From NCBI RefSeq assembly GCF_031143425.1, contig NC_090445.1, forward strand, positions 1,577,812,049 to 1,577,876,048: a stretch of DNA of 64,000 nt, in the 5' to 3' direction. Both the position numbers and the translations under genes were made by a program. This document shows, piece after piece, positions 46,583 through 57,199 of this stretch. Numbering within the stretch: the stretch's first letter is position 1; the number at the start of each line of letters is the position of its first letter. Below the pieces are notes generated by a model. The model saw nothing but the letters and a program-made list of their open reading frames with translations. It was not told the DNA's origin and made no database searches. Source of the stretch: Pleurodeles waltl (Eukaryota; Chordata; Amphibia; Caudata; Salamandridae).

Positions 46583-48050
46583 ATGAGCATTGGTTTGGCA
46601 ATTATGTGTGGGATATTGTTTGTGGTATTGATTGTGGGTATGTCTGTTTTGGACACGAGAAGAGCCAACCATACTTCTGTTATTGAGACGACTACTGCAC
46701 TAATGACATTAGAGAAGTTTAGGTTAGATGAGAAATATTTGCATGATTATACTAATGCACAGGGAGAACTTTCTTCTAACGTTTTTTATCGCTTATTGAG
46801 TGAGTATGTTGAAATAATGGATGCAAAGAATTGTTTTGTGTGTATGCAGATTTCTTCATCAGTCGAGGAAGGAGTCACATATCATAGCTCACCTTTGACT
46901 TACGGGATAGGTTGTAGTCTGTTACTAACAAGGTTTTATAACCAGGAGTATATCCAGTACTTCTATTCGAATTATGATCTTGTGTTTTCATTTGTTCCTA
47001 TAATTAGGTATTTGAGTAAAGTAGCTAAGGATAATGACATAGTATTAGTTAGAGGGTTCTTTGAACCTACATTAACGTTTGGCACACCTTATGCACACTG
47101 CAACAACCTGACATGCTTGCTTACACCTTAAGAGAAGAGCTTTTTAGATCACACAGATGATAGAAGAAAAATGTTAAAAGAAAAATTTGAAAAGGACTTA
47201 GAGAAAAGGACTTACAAGAATGATTATGCTTATAGTGCAATTAAAATGCAAGGAAAATTAGCTTTAGATGCACAACATGTAGGGAAGCTTTGTATATAGC
47301 ACTAATACTTTATTTGTGGGGATGAGTGAATGCAGGCATGTGTTTTTGTTTCAGAGTAAATGGACCTTTATGTTGAATGGACAGGACCCAGCAATTCCAG
47401 GGATATACTATATTTGTGACTTTAATGCTTATTACCGTCTTCCAAGAGGATGGTATGGGACATGTTATTTGGGGATTGTTTTCCCCAAGATTTATCAAAT
47501 GGAGGATTTGAAAAAGTTTCCTTAAGTGACTGAATTATATCATAAGAGACAGAGGAGGGAGTCCTCTTCTGTGATAGTGGGAGGTACATTTGGAGCGGTG
47601 ATTCCTTCAGTGGGAGTAACCCTGAGTTCGATCAAGATTCAAAAGTTGTCTACTATTGTGGATAACATGCTGACAAATTTTTCAGGGACCATACTCCTGA
47701 TAGATACTGAATTACCTGCTGATAGAGCTATGACTCTTCAAAATCATCTTGGTTTAGACATTCTTTTAGCAAAGGATGGTGGAGTTTGTATAATGATTAA
47801 TTCTAGGCATTGTTGTTCATATATTCCAGATAACAGTAAAGAGATAAGAGACTTACTTACTAATCTGACTAATGCAAGTGCTGATTTGAAAGAATTGAAA
47901 GAACCAGGTGTTTGGGAAAAGATTGGCAAAGGGTTCGCTTCAGTAGGAAATTGGCTCAGCAACATTTGGAATGGGATTCTATTGAAAATACTGCAATGGA
48001 TATTAATTGTTGTGGTTTGTTTATTAGGGATATGGGGATTATGCAAATGA
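46583..48050 (+). pseudogene. env: ERV env (short surface part and transmembrane subunit), interrupted
   Basis: An ATG at 46583 starts a frame with a strongly hydrophobic leader (residues about 3-20) and Cys-containing surface sequence to a TAA at 47129. A further fragment in another frame runs from 47316 to a TAA at 47523. The transmembrane part is 47526-48050. It has a basic RQRR cleavage motif near 47550, a Gly/Val-rich fusion-peptide-like stretch and a heptad region. Near 47745-47820 there is an immunosuppressive-domain-like LQNHLGLD block and a C-x7-CC motif. A Trp-rich membrane-proximal segment and a membrane anchor near 47980-48040 follow. These are the standard parts of a class I-type envelope. 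The surface subunit looks short and is broken by stops, so no complete product is encoded. Confidence 0.82.
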
Positions 48051-48231
48051 TGTAAAAGAATTAAATTTAAAAAGTTGAGGAATAATCAGAGGAGGGAAGA
48101 AAAGAAAAGGGAAACATTTTACCGAGAAAATTCGAGGGGAGAGCAGAATCATGAAGAAATTTAATTATAACAGTTTTTGGCTGATGTGAAGTTTGTGGGT
48201 AATAGTTAGCATGATGACACATTTAGTCATC

Positions 48232-48241
48232 AGAGGAGGGA
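48232..48241 (+). promoter_or_regulatory. ERV polypurine tract
   Basis: AGAGGAGGGA lies one base upstream of the 3' LTR start at 48243. This is the expected plus-strand primer position. It supports TGCTCACACAGG as the LTR start. Confidence 0.75.
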
Positions 48242-49505
48242 TTGCTCACACAGGTGTTTTAATAAGAGTTATTAATGAATGTTTATGTATTTTGAATAAT
48301 GAGTTTATATAGAAAATGAAATAACGTAGAAAAATAATGCACACATTTGAAAATATGATCTCGAAGTATGGCCACCAATGTTAATGAAATGTACTAATTA
48401 ATGATTAATACATATGAAAGGTTGAGAGAATATTAGATTCATCCAGTAATATGTCATATCAAAGGTTACGAAGTATGTTTTAGCTTTATTAATTGTAGGC
48501 CTTAACTTAGCGAGTGTCTTGGCCTATTTTGCCAGGCCTCATGTGGAAGCTGTATTTCTTAGCGTTTAATAAAAATGCTGACAGCTAAAATGGACCAATC
48601 AACAGTATGTGAACTGGGAAATATTAGAATTCATAGATTTGGTATAAAAATATTATTGGATAAAGTGGGAACGTACGGTTAACTGACCAATAGGGGAATT
48701 AGGGGATAGTTTACGAAAAGATTTCAGATAGATTTTTAGGAGAATAAAGGAGAGAGATAATTCATTCCGACATTGGGCTCATATTCCCTGACTGAGAGCC
48801 TGATACCTTGCTGATCGACTGATGTCCTGAGGACGAAGACTAATTCTGCATTGCTGACCCATACTGAGGATAGGTATAAATTGAAACTGTGATTATCATG
48901 CATATTTGCTTTTTCTTTCTAGGTACCAACTGCGCTGTTTTTGATAGAACCATAGTTAGATGTTTTTCCAAATTTGTATTACTAAATTGTTTTGCATGAA
49001 GCCCAACATGCTAGTGCGAATCTGATACTAGTTAAGGATTATGATAAATTTCTATGTCTAACTATATGTATTACATTTAGTTAACGCAGCTGACTCTGCT
49101 TTTGATTTGCACTGTAACTTTGGAATGTGTTGTAGTTCAAGGATTGATTAGATTGCGTTTCTTCTGCCGCTTTGGACAACCAGTGTTGTTTTTCTATGTG
49201 TTTTATTTGATTTTGAGATTAATCTACATGATCTTAGCATTGTTAATATAGGGAAATGAACAGTCTAAACTTTTACTAAAGGTGTGGTTATTCATGACTG
49301 AAAGGTCATGATGTGCGACAATTATTGACTCCATTGATTATTAATGAGATTGTTGTTTGTTTTGTTTCACACATAAGCTTTATTCGGCCACAGACCATCA
49401 AAGCAATACAATACAGTACAGTACAAATATAAAATTAAACATCATAATATCATATCAAGATTAAAAGAATAAGGTCCATGTTTGCCCGACTTAAAACAAT
49501 TTCAA

Positions 49506-51137
49506 TCATTGTGAATAAAAAATACGTATGCGCCATGCCGATACTAAAAACTTGCTTACTGCATAAATTGTCACATTTGAATTATGACTTTTTAAGATCC
49601 TCAAAGCTAAAACATATTTCCTTAAGTTCAGTTCCCGGCAGATTTTGCGAATCCATTTAAACCTTGGGGTTGAGTAAGCGGGACAAAAAAACATGAAATG
49701 TTCTGCTGTTTCGGAAGAAGTGCCACATGCAGGACAAATATCGGAGCTTAACTTAGGTCCCCATCTACTCGTCAAGGCCTTCAAAGGTAATGTTCCGAAT
49801 CGAAATCTGGCATACAGACTTTTACCTAGTAAATCAGGAATTATATCTAGGTATAGTTTGAATTCTGGGTACCATTTAAAATCAATAAATAAATTAGTTA
49901 AATGACCATTCGACTTTTGGGAAATATAATTATTACGTATGTGGGACCAGTAAGCTCCTTTCAGTGCTTTTACATGGGACTTCACAAGTTGCTGAGGGAT
50001 CTCCCAAAAATTCCTCAATCCCAGCGTACAAAACCAACTGGATACGTGTTTAATCCATGGGATGGACATAGAGTTAGGGCTTTTTAACAATTCTGATAGA
50101 GAAGACTTATATATGGCCAGTTCGGGGACTATCCAAAGCCTCACCCAATATAGTAGAGGCCGTAAGATAATTAGGTCAGCCATTCGTTTAAGCCCAAGGT
50201 CTAAAAATAGGGGGGTTAATGGGGTGCTAATAGGGCAAGCACATAAGGCCCGTGCAAAACTGTTCTCAATTTTGGTTATCCTGCTGCTATCTGACATGCC
50301 CCAGATCTCTGCACCGTAAGCTGCAGCACCCTGTGCCCTAGCCACATAGATCTTTACTGCTGGAGACACAACTTTAGCTACCGTATTCCTGTAAAGGCGC
50401 AATATGGATGCTGCCCGATGTTGCAAAAGACCAGCACTCTTGCCAACTTGTTCCTCCCAGAGGAGTGAATCTGTAAGTCTCACACCCAAGTAGTCAATGG
50501 AGCTAACCTGGTCCCAAATAGCTCCATCTAACCTAATAGTACATTTCTTGCGAGTGCCAGAGCGAAGCACCATCAGTTTTGTTTTCTTCGAGTTGAGCTC
50601 TAGACCAAAATTCCAGCAGAATGAATTAAATCTATCCACGAGAATTTGCAAACCCATTGGGGTTTTTGAAATCAATAGAGAGTCATCCGCAAAAAGGAGA
50701 ATAGGGATTTTCTGGTTGACTAGGGTGGGAGCATCATTCTGGCATGTCATTAGTTCTTGGACCACCTCGTTGATGAATAAGGAAAACAGAAGTGGTGCAA
50801 GCACACATCCCTGACGAACACCTCTTTTAATGGGGAATTTGTTTGTCAATTCACCTTGATTGCCCCATCTTACTTGCGCATATGTGCCTTCATGCATGCG
50901 TATCAATAGATGGATAATATCGGATGGGGCCCCTATTTTGTGTAACACTCCCCAAAGCTTATCTCTTGGGACCAAATCAAAAGCAGAACGCAGATCAACG
51001 AAAGCGACATATAAAGATTGCTTTGCCAAGACTACGTATTTCCAGTGTAGCACGGACAACCTAAAAGCCTGGTCAACCGTGCTAACTCTGGAGCGGAAGC
51101 CTGCCTGAAGCGGTGAAAGGATCTGCTGCTCCGTCAC
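49506..51137 (-). pseudogene. LINE reverse transcriptase and C-terminal zinc knuckle
   Basis: This open frame of 543 codons has the RT blocks LQAGFR, motif A (FVDLRSAFDLVP), RQGCVLAPLLFSLFIN and the catalytic LLFADDSLL (near 50690). Later come SIDYLGV and a C-terminal CPACG...EHFMFFC zinc-knuckle-like motif near 49740-49700. It would prime reverse transcription at the nick made by the endonuclease. Upstream, an in-frame TAG at 51140-51138 and a frame change near 51160 separate it from the endonuclease frame. Apart from these two defects the element is open for about 1150 codons, so it is young. The listed start is not a real start. Confidence 0.88.
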
Positions 51138-51150
51138 CTAGTTCGATAGT

Positions 51151-52992
51151 CTAGCTAGCAACAATTTTTTGTAAGTTGTCGATTAAACTAACCGGTCTGT
51201 AATTGATTGGAAGATTTGCATTACCCTTTTTGTAAATTGGGATAATTTCTGCGCCCTTCCATGTCTCAGGGACCTGTCCTCCTTTTGTGATTTTATTAGA
51301 CAGTAGGTTGATATACCAGGTCCATATAGATAACTCTGATTTGTAAAGGTCGCCTGGAATTTTATCGGGCCCTGGGGCTTTACCTGACTTCAAAGAGTTG
51401 ATAGCCTCTGCAGTTTCTTCTAAAGAAAAACAAATGTAACTCTCAGAGTTATAAGAATTCCCATCAGGTGGAGGAGTGTCAAGGTTAGCATTTGGTAAAA
51501 TAAGGGGGCCTGATCCCACTTTATCACAATCAACAACCCCAGTGGAGGTAGTTCCTTCATAAAGGAGAGAAAAGTGCTCCACCCAAGTTCCGGGTTGGAT
51601 ATGGTTCCTTAGACTAGACATACCCCCTCTCTCGTGCTTAGTCAGCAGTTCCCAGAAAAGCGTGTTGTTGTTTGTTTTTGTAGCATCTAACAAATCCTGC
51701 CAAATGACATCTTCCCAGGTTTTCTTTGATTGTAAGATTGTCTTTTTATACGTACATCTTGCTTGTTTGATCACCCCCATAGACCTGGCCTTTATGGCTT
51801 TTCTTAGCTCGGTCTTAGCCCTCATACATGCATCATTAAACCATCTACTGTTAGATGCACCCCCGTGTTGCCGGCTTACCAAGGCTGCCTTTTTATAAAA
51901 AACACTTTGCAGTTTAACCATCATATCTTTATGAATATCAAGAAGTGGGATAGCTTCCGGCTCGAGGTCTTCGTAAGCTGACAGATTATCTAAAAACACT
52001 TGATAAATCTTACGTAGCAAATAGGGGTTTGACATGACTTTTGGCCACCTCACCTTTGTATTAGCATTATTTAAAATAGGGGGAGGGACCATAGATGGTT
52101 GCGTGTTCGAGGTTCTACCAAAGATATTCCCAGAAAGGGTAAGCAGCAGTGGGAAGTGATCACTCTCACACCTTGCATCTACCCTCATGTCTAGCAGCAG
52201 TGGCCAAAGTCGCACATCCACCAAGAAATAATCAATTACACTGGCCACAGAACCTCGTAGGAATGTCGGTGCAAGGTTTAAGTCAGAAGGAGTTCGACCA
52301 TTACAAGCCCTTAGTCCAAATTTTAAACATAATGTAGCGAGCTGTGCTGCGACACAAGAGCGTGGAGGATAACTATCACCATCCAATTGTGCAATCCCCC
52401 ATAATTCGTCCTCTTCCACAGTTAAATCACTAAGAAATGCTGAGGGTTCAAAGGTGCAATTTACATCCCCTGCAATGATTAAATAGGAATTAGTTTGTAT
52501 CGTATCTAAAAAATCAGAAAGTAAAGTTAAAATATGTGATTCTGTACCACGTGCAACAGAACGGGCATAAACATTGATAAAAGTTAGGTTAAAATTTTGA
52601 TGAAAAGAAATTTGTAAACCCATCAAGTCGGGACAATCAAATTCTAAAACCTTATAGTCACATTGGAGCTTTGAATTTAACAGAATTAAAAGACCCCCTT
52701 TCGCTCGACCAGTTGCTTTCTCTGATGGTTCTACAGGGATATTGAAAGAGAGAAACCCATCCATACTTGATTGGCCCTCGACCCAGGTTTCTTGGAAAAG
52801 ACACACATCTTGTGTCTTGATGTAGGCAACCCAGTCCACATCATCCAGTTTCCTAGCAAGGCCAGCAAGATTCCAAGTCATAATGGATAACCCATTAGTA
52901 CCTGTTACAGTCCCATGTTTTGAGGGTAGAGCATCCTTATGATTCGGTTCATTAACAAGGGTCTTGTCTACTTTATCTTTTGTGGGTGCCAC
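51151..52992 (-). pseudogene. LINE endonuclease and N-terminal RT region
   Basis: This open frame of 613 codons has APE endonuclease motifs in order: IMTWNLAGL (near 52885), LFQETW (near 52800), IIAGDVNCTF (near 52475), an IDYFLVD block (near 52225) and the catalytic SDHFPL (near 52160). The linker and the start of the RT follow: SGKAPGPDKIPGD, VPETWKGAEIIPIYKKG and NYRPVSLI. It ends at a TAG after the frame change near 51160. The frame continues upstream without an ATG to a TGA at 53034, so the true start is uncertain. Confidence 0.87.
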
Positions 52993-53031
52993 TAAATTAT
53001 CCTGATCAACGGCATCCTGGGTGGAAGACAG

Positions 53032-53475
53032 TCAGGCAGAATCATGGTGCAAAAATACGCCTTCCTCCCTAGAGCCTCTCTCAATAACATTGACTATGGG
53101 GCCAGACACAGGAGCCTGTTTTGAGTCCGTTAAATTAGAAACTAGCCTGATGCCTCCTCCTTTTGGCTCCTTGTGCTGTCCCTTGCGTGCAACAGAGTCA
53201 ATGAGTTGGTCGGCCAAGAATTTCTCCAAAAACACAATCATAATTACATCAAGATTTGACCCAGAGGGGTGCCATCTTTCAGTTTTTAGAATGTCCGAGC
53301 GTATAACTGAAAGGCATCCCTGCCGATTGCGTAGCCAATGAGTAACCTTATTGGGTCTAGACTCTTGGCCCTCAACAGTCCTGGGTGGCAACTTTGGGAC
53401 ATTAATTAAGAAAAGAGTGTTGGTTCTGTGTCTAGGATCAATACTATTTAGAGACACATCTAAAGCGCTATCCAT
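53032..53475 (-). pseudogene. LINE 5' frame, possible ORF1 or N-terminal extension
   Basis: This 147-codon frame starts at an ATG near 53475. It lies in the same phase as the endonuclease frame, from which it is separated by a single TGA (53034-53032) and about 14 codons. A central block (LFLINVPKLPP ... WLRNRQGCLSVIR) looks like an ordered domain, but I do not recognise it. It could be the end of ORF1 or an extension of the main frame. Sequence upstream to about 53820 has fragments in the same composition. Confidence 0.45.
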
Positions 53476-54234
53476 ACTTCGAGAAGAAAAAATGCAAGCT
53501 GAATCCTTAGTTGGAGGGTATGCAAGTAACTTTCTATTAGTTAGAAAAGGGCTATCCCTATTTTTTGATATATTGGTAAAAGGGTTTTGCCTCGTAGTGG
53601 AATGGCAATTTGATGGGGCAACGAAGGTACCGATGGGGTCTTTCCCATTCCTTGTCTTATCTCCACCGAAGGGAGTACTCTTACCCCCGTGTATTTATTT
53701 TTGGGATGGATGATGTGAGAAGATATATTACCTTCTGCAGTCCTCCTATAGGCTCCTGCTTTCTGGGCATGGTAAATTGGTCCCTCACATGTATTAGCCT
53801 TAGATGCAGCAGAATCGACTACTGTGATTAATGTGATTGATTTCTAATGACTATTGATTATTGTGTATTGATTATTGATTATGTACTGGAGCTATGGTGA
53901 GAACTTCTTAATTGCGAGTCAAAAGGTTCATCGACCTATTCGCGTCCCCTTGTGAGTATACTTATTAGGGTCTGACGCGCTAACTCCCAAACTTGATGGT
54001 AGGACATACTTTATCAGACAATCTTTTCCATGCTTCTCTTACCAACTACACACCTTTACCACAAAGGTGCCTTTACCAAGCATGCCTTTACCATGTCCTA
54101 ACGTAATTATAACTTTCGTCCTAGTGTGCACTGGTTATTCCCTCACATACTACAACATTCAAGACATTGTTCTATGACATCATTGATAACATCACTGCTG
54201 ACATCTGAAATTACGTCATTGATGAAAACACTGT

Positions 54235-54402
54235 GTATGGTGGGGCGCGAGTTACGGTTACCTCAGGGCTCGAATGATTGTTATTTCAGTTAACTATAAC
54301 TGGTGATTCTCAGCGTTTGTTTCAGTTTAAAAGGTAAAGTTGCATTTGCTATTGGCACCTAACTATAAATCACTTTAACCTTTGTTTTTTTCCAGTGAAT
54401 GT
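54235..54402 (+). repeat. Left arm of diverged inverted repeat
   Basis: The segment around TGGGGCGCGAGTTACGGTTACC to TTTGTTTTTTTCCAGTGAAT matches, with divergence, the reverse complement of 55005-55190. The best block is CACCTTTGTTTTTTTCCAGTGAAT-like on both arms. Bases 53987-54234 hold three CCTTTACCA phrases (54053-54090) and nothing else recognised. Confidence 0.6.
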
Positions 54403-54539
54403 TTAAGTTTTTTTTTTAATAACTAAGGTTTAAGTATTTTTTCAAACACCTCTCGATAACTGTCCAACTTTAAACTATGTTTTTTCAGTGAATATATATA
54501 CATATATATAATGTTTTTTCGGTGAAAATAGGATTCCTA

Positions 54540-54935
54540 GCCAACTACAGCACTGAGATTGCCCTGATTGTGGCCACAGATGACACCAGAACCCTTCTTG
54601 ACTGCGGGGAAACGGTGGTCCGGGAACCGCCTCGACCTGCCTGACACTATTTCCCACCACACTTTCATCAACAGACTCTACAACATCGGCATTCAGCAAA
54701 ACCCCCTCAAGTGGATTGCCTCCTTCCTCACAGTATGCACACAGAGCATCCGGCTGCCTCCCTTCCCCTCCGAACCCACGGACATCTTATGCTGCATAAG
54801 CAACGGATCATCACTCAGCTCCACCTTGTACGAAACCTACATGATCCCCCTCGTAGACATCATCAGATCCCATGGCCTCAACGTAAATTCTTACGCAGAT
54901 GACACTCAACTCATCCTCTCGCTCACCACAAGACG
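54540..54935 (+). pseudogene. L2/CR1-type reverse transcriptase fragment
   Basis: About 130 codons of RT core remain. A STEIALIVATDDTRTLLD block appears at about 54548-54602 in one frame. Then DTISHHTFINRLYNIGI, a WIASFL block, GSSLSSTLYETYM and the catalytic SYADDTQL (near 54890-54915) appear in another frame. Both ends are cut: upstream by non-homologous AT-rich DNA, downstream at 54937 by a hairpin. The frame change lies near 54600. It differs enough from the L2-like LINE at 20240-23560 (motif spacing and wording) to be a separate family. Confidence 0.75.
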
Positions 54936-54937
54936 TT

Positions 54938-54978
54938 ACAAAGTGGCGCAATGCAAGCATTGCATTGCGCCACTTTGT
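54938..54978. repeat. Perfect 19-bp hairpin at an RT/MITE junction
   Basis: ACAAAGTGGCGCAATGCAA (54938-54956) is followed by GCA and then its exact complement (54960-54978). The sequence continues to about 55003 as a fragment of MITE family B (compare the CAATGC...CACTTTGTAAA block near 33835-33860 and 55457-55475). Confidence 0.9.
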
Positions 54979-55004
54979 AAATATGGCGCAGCATTTTTGG
55001 CCTA

Positions 55005-55200
55005 GAAATTCACTGGAAAAAAACAAAGGTGAAAGTAACATTATAGTTAAGTGAATATGTCAGTGACAACCTTAATGTTTTGAACTAAAAAAACCTGAAA
55101 CACAGAGAAATTTGCCACTTATAGTTATCAGAGCTAACTAGAACTTGTGCCCCAGCCAAGCACTGCTTATGGCCTCACATATTAGATCACTCATGACATG
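55005..55200 (-). repeat. Right arm of diverged inverted repeat
   Basis: This is the reverse-complement partner of 54235-54402. It starts ATTCACTGGAAAAAAACAAA and continues through a TATAGTTATCAGAGCTAACTAG block. Bases 55201-55354 show no other feature. Confidence 0.6.
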
Positions 55201-55357
55201 TTCTATGACATCATTTCTCATAGCTGCTCCCTCCAGGTTTCAGTAAACTCTTGATCTGTTTCCCTGTCCGCATCAGTGCGTGAGGGGAAACAGATCAAAT
55301 GTCAGCTCCCAGTTGACAGAAGCACTTTCAAAGGCTCCGTCTGCTGGTAGCAGACTT

Positions 55358-55858
55358 TGGCCCAGATTTATGTGGGCCTAACAACATTCTAACGCCACAT
55401 TAGTGTCATTTTTTGATGTTAATGTGTCATTAGAAGGCCAAAAGTGCTGTACCATATTTACAAAGTGGCGCAATGCCAGCCCTTGTGCCACAGTATGCCT
55501 ACGTCAGGTATAATGTATGCAAGGGGGTCGTTCCGGAACTAGGGGAGGCGAAAAAATGGCGCAAAGAAATCTATAAGATTTTTTGGGTCATTTTCATTGG
55601 CATTTATTAATGCCTGCTAAGAGCAGGCGTTAAAAGGAGGCTCCAATTGTTTTCAATGGGCCTCTGGGTGCTTTGCAGGATTAGCCCCATGATTTTGGAC
55701 GCTAGTCCTGCAAAGTACCGGACTAGCGTCCCCCTGACTACCACCATGGTGTGCCCTATTTTAAATACAGCGCACACATGGTCGCATTAGAGGGGTGCTA
55801 AGGGACGCAAAAAAGTGGTGCTGCACTAAGTGCAGCGCCACATTTCATAAATCTGCCA
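55358..55858. mobile_element. MITE family B, inverted copy, 501 bp
   Basis: It is flanked by CTT on both sides (55355-55357, 55859-55861). The ends are TGGCCCAGATTTAT and the complement of TGGCAGATTTATG. Its reverse complement aligns throughout with 33440-33953, including the ACACCATGG, CTAGCGTC, GAGCAGGCRTTAA and AATGTATGCAA blocks. No coding. Confidence 0.8.
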
Positions 55859-55861
55859 CTT

Positions 55862-56463
55862 CGTTTTTTTTTTTCCCGCATGGCGGGAAATTCCAAAATG
55901 CTCCCACCAGGTGGGAGCAAACACAAGTTTCCCTGCCCGCACCGGGGAGCCCACCCCCAGGACAAAGCAAGTGAGTTGGCCCCAGGGATGGGTTCCCCAA
56001 GGCCTAGAAAGACTCATAGAGAGGGGCTGAATGAACCCATTCCCTTTTAATGTAAATAATGGCCCTGGGGATAGACCACAAGGCCGTTTAACGGCCCGGA
56101 GAGGGGGGCCATGTGACCTTCCCCTTTTCTTGGCTTATAGCTGTGGCGTTCGCTCTCCGGGGCCTATAATGACCCGGGAAGGGGAAGGTGCAGTTCCTGT
56201 TTTTCCCCGAATTAAAGAAACTGGACCAGAGGGATGGGGCCCACAGGGCTTTGGAGGATCAGGGAGGGGTGCCATGTGCAAGACCTCTTGTATACTTTTA
56301 AGTATACTTCTTCTGTGGGCTTCTAGCTATTTCATTTGCTAGTATCAGTGCCACTTAAAATTCCTTGCTTGCTAATGGTCAGTCATGCCTCTTTGGGGAC
56401 CAACTATTGAATAATTATGCTTTGTCCTCTTTATCTGGTCTGTAGGGGGCTTTTTTAGGGTTG
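55862..56463. other. No gene; GC-rich repeat-like sequence
   Basis: This is GC-rich, with a short palindrome, CTCCCACCAGGTGGGAG (55900-55916), and GGCCC-rich phrases. It resembles a dispersed repeat, but limits and class are unclear. Confidence 0.4.
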
Positions 56464-56950
56464 AGCGTGCAAAGCGCTCTGTCCCTGGTGTAATCTCTCT
56501 GTGGGCTTTTATGCACACCCATGTCACGCACATCAGTTTGTGGGCTTGCCTTTTAAAATTAGCTTGATTTAATTAGTGAAAGGCATGCTTACGTCATCGC
56601 CTTACGCACACCTGCCAACTACTGAAAACATACAAGACTCCATGTTTTCAGTATAGTTTCTGGACCACTTTTTCTCTTTATTTTGTAGGCAGTGCAATCT
56701 TGCTAGGCAGTAGTCTAGAGCTTTGCATGACATTCACTGCAAGCAAACTTCTGTTTCCTTTCTGTGTCTGGCTTTCACTCACGGCGGCCGTCGGCTCGCT
56801 TATGTGAAACTGGTTTACTTTTCATTTTTGGTTTATGTGGCAAGAAAAGCTCGGTTGGGAGTTTACGACGCTAATAGCTTTATCTCCACCAAACGCGAGA
56901 CCCATTGCATTGCAAATGCTTGTTTTCACTTTGTTTCCTGCTCTTGACCA
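56464..56950 (+). repeat. Dispersed repeat family A, plus-strand copy
   Basis: It begins near GCGTGCAAAGCGCTCTGTCC and ends near GCAAATGCTTGTTTTC. It lines up block for block with the reverse complement of 14348-14788. Fragments of the last block recur near 9352-9382 and 59735-59775. Non-coding. Confidence 0.65.
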
Positions 56951-57199
56951 GATAAGCTTCCCTTTTCATTTGCAGAACATTCTTGCTCTGAGCTTAACTG
57001 TAAACAAGGCTACAAATCAGGCAGTTATCTTGCTCACATTTGGTCTTTGTGGGCTCTCTGCACCCTCTCTTAGTTGCTTGGCTCCTGCCCTTCTCCCCCT
57101 GACATGGATTTTCTTTACCAAGTGTGCCTGCCTGTGGTCCCCAGGGTGGAGGACCGCTTGTAATTGCTTTTAGCCTAGGCACCCAGCTGTACCAGGACT
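56951..57199. other. No recognisable feature
   Basis: Short spacer between the dispersed repeat and the minisatellite; nothing recognised. Confidence 0.4.

Larger units (their letters stand above)
49348..53824 (-). mobile_element. APE-type LINE (I/Vingi-like) inserted in the ERV 3' LTR
   Basis: The minus strand encodes an APE endonuclease, reverse transcriptase and terminal zinc knuckle. The 3' end, near 49350, has an AATAAAGC signal and a short A-rich tail. LTR sequence on the two sides overlaps by a GATTAATG-like duplication (GATTATTAATG at 49336-49346, GATTAATGTG at 53825-53834), consistent with a LINE target duplication. Clade assignment to the I/Vingi group is by overall look and is tentative. 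Confidence 0.82.
36279..53981 (+). mobile_element. Class I (gamma/epsilon-like) endogenous retrovirus, degraded
   Basis: This is a complete provirus structure: 5' LTR, primer-binding sequence, gag, pro, pol, env, polypurine tract and 3' LTR. The 5-bp direct repeat AACTC lies immediately outside both LTRs (36274-36278 and 53982-53986). All genes are interrupted by stops or frame changes. Two later insertions are visible: a hAT-type MITE in the protease (41841-42138) and a LINE in the 3' LTR (49348-53824). The capsid major homology region, the YIDD reverse transcriptase and the GPY-type integrase tail place it near class I retroviruses. The LTRs differ at roughly two dozen of 330 aligned bases by eye, so it is not a recent insertion. 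Confidence 0.9.
48243..53981 (+). repeat. ERV 3' LTR, interrupted by a LINE and a deletion
   Basis: Homology with the 5' LTR runs from TGCTCACACAGG to about 49347 and resumes from about 53825 to 53981. The middle is a minus-strand LINE. Relative to the 5' LTR, about 230 bp (5' LTR 36622-36850) is missing after GCTGACAGC near 48585, and smaller gaps occur near 48700 and 49035. Whether the 5' LTR gained or the 3' LTR lost the 230 bp cannot be decided from two copies. Confidence 0.85.

Noticed and set aside
51662..51898. 78-codon plus-strand frame inside the LINE
   Set aside because: Shadow of the endonuclease-RT frame on the opposite strand.
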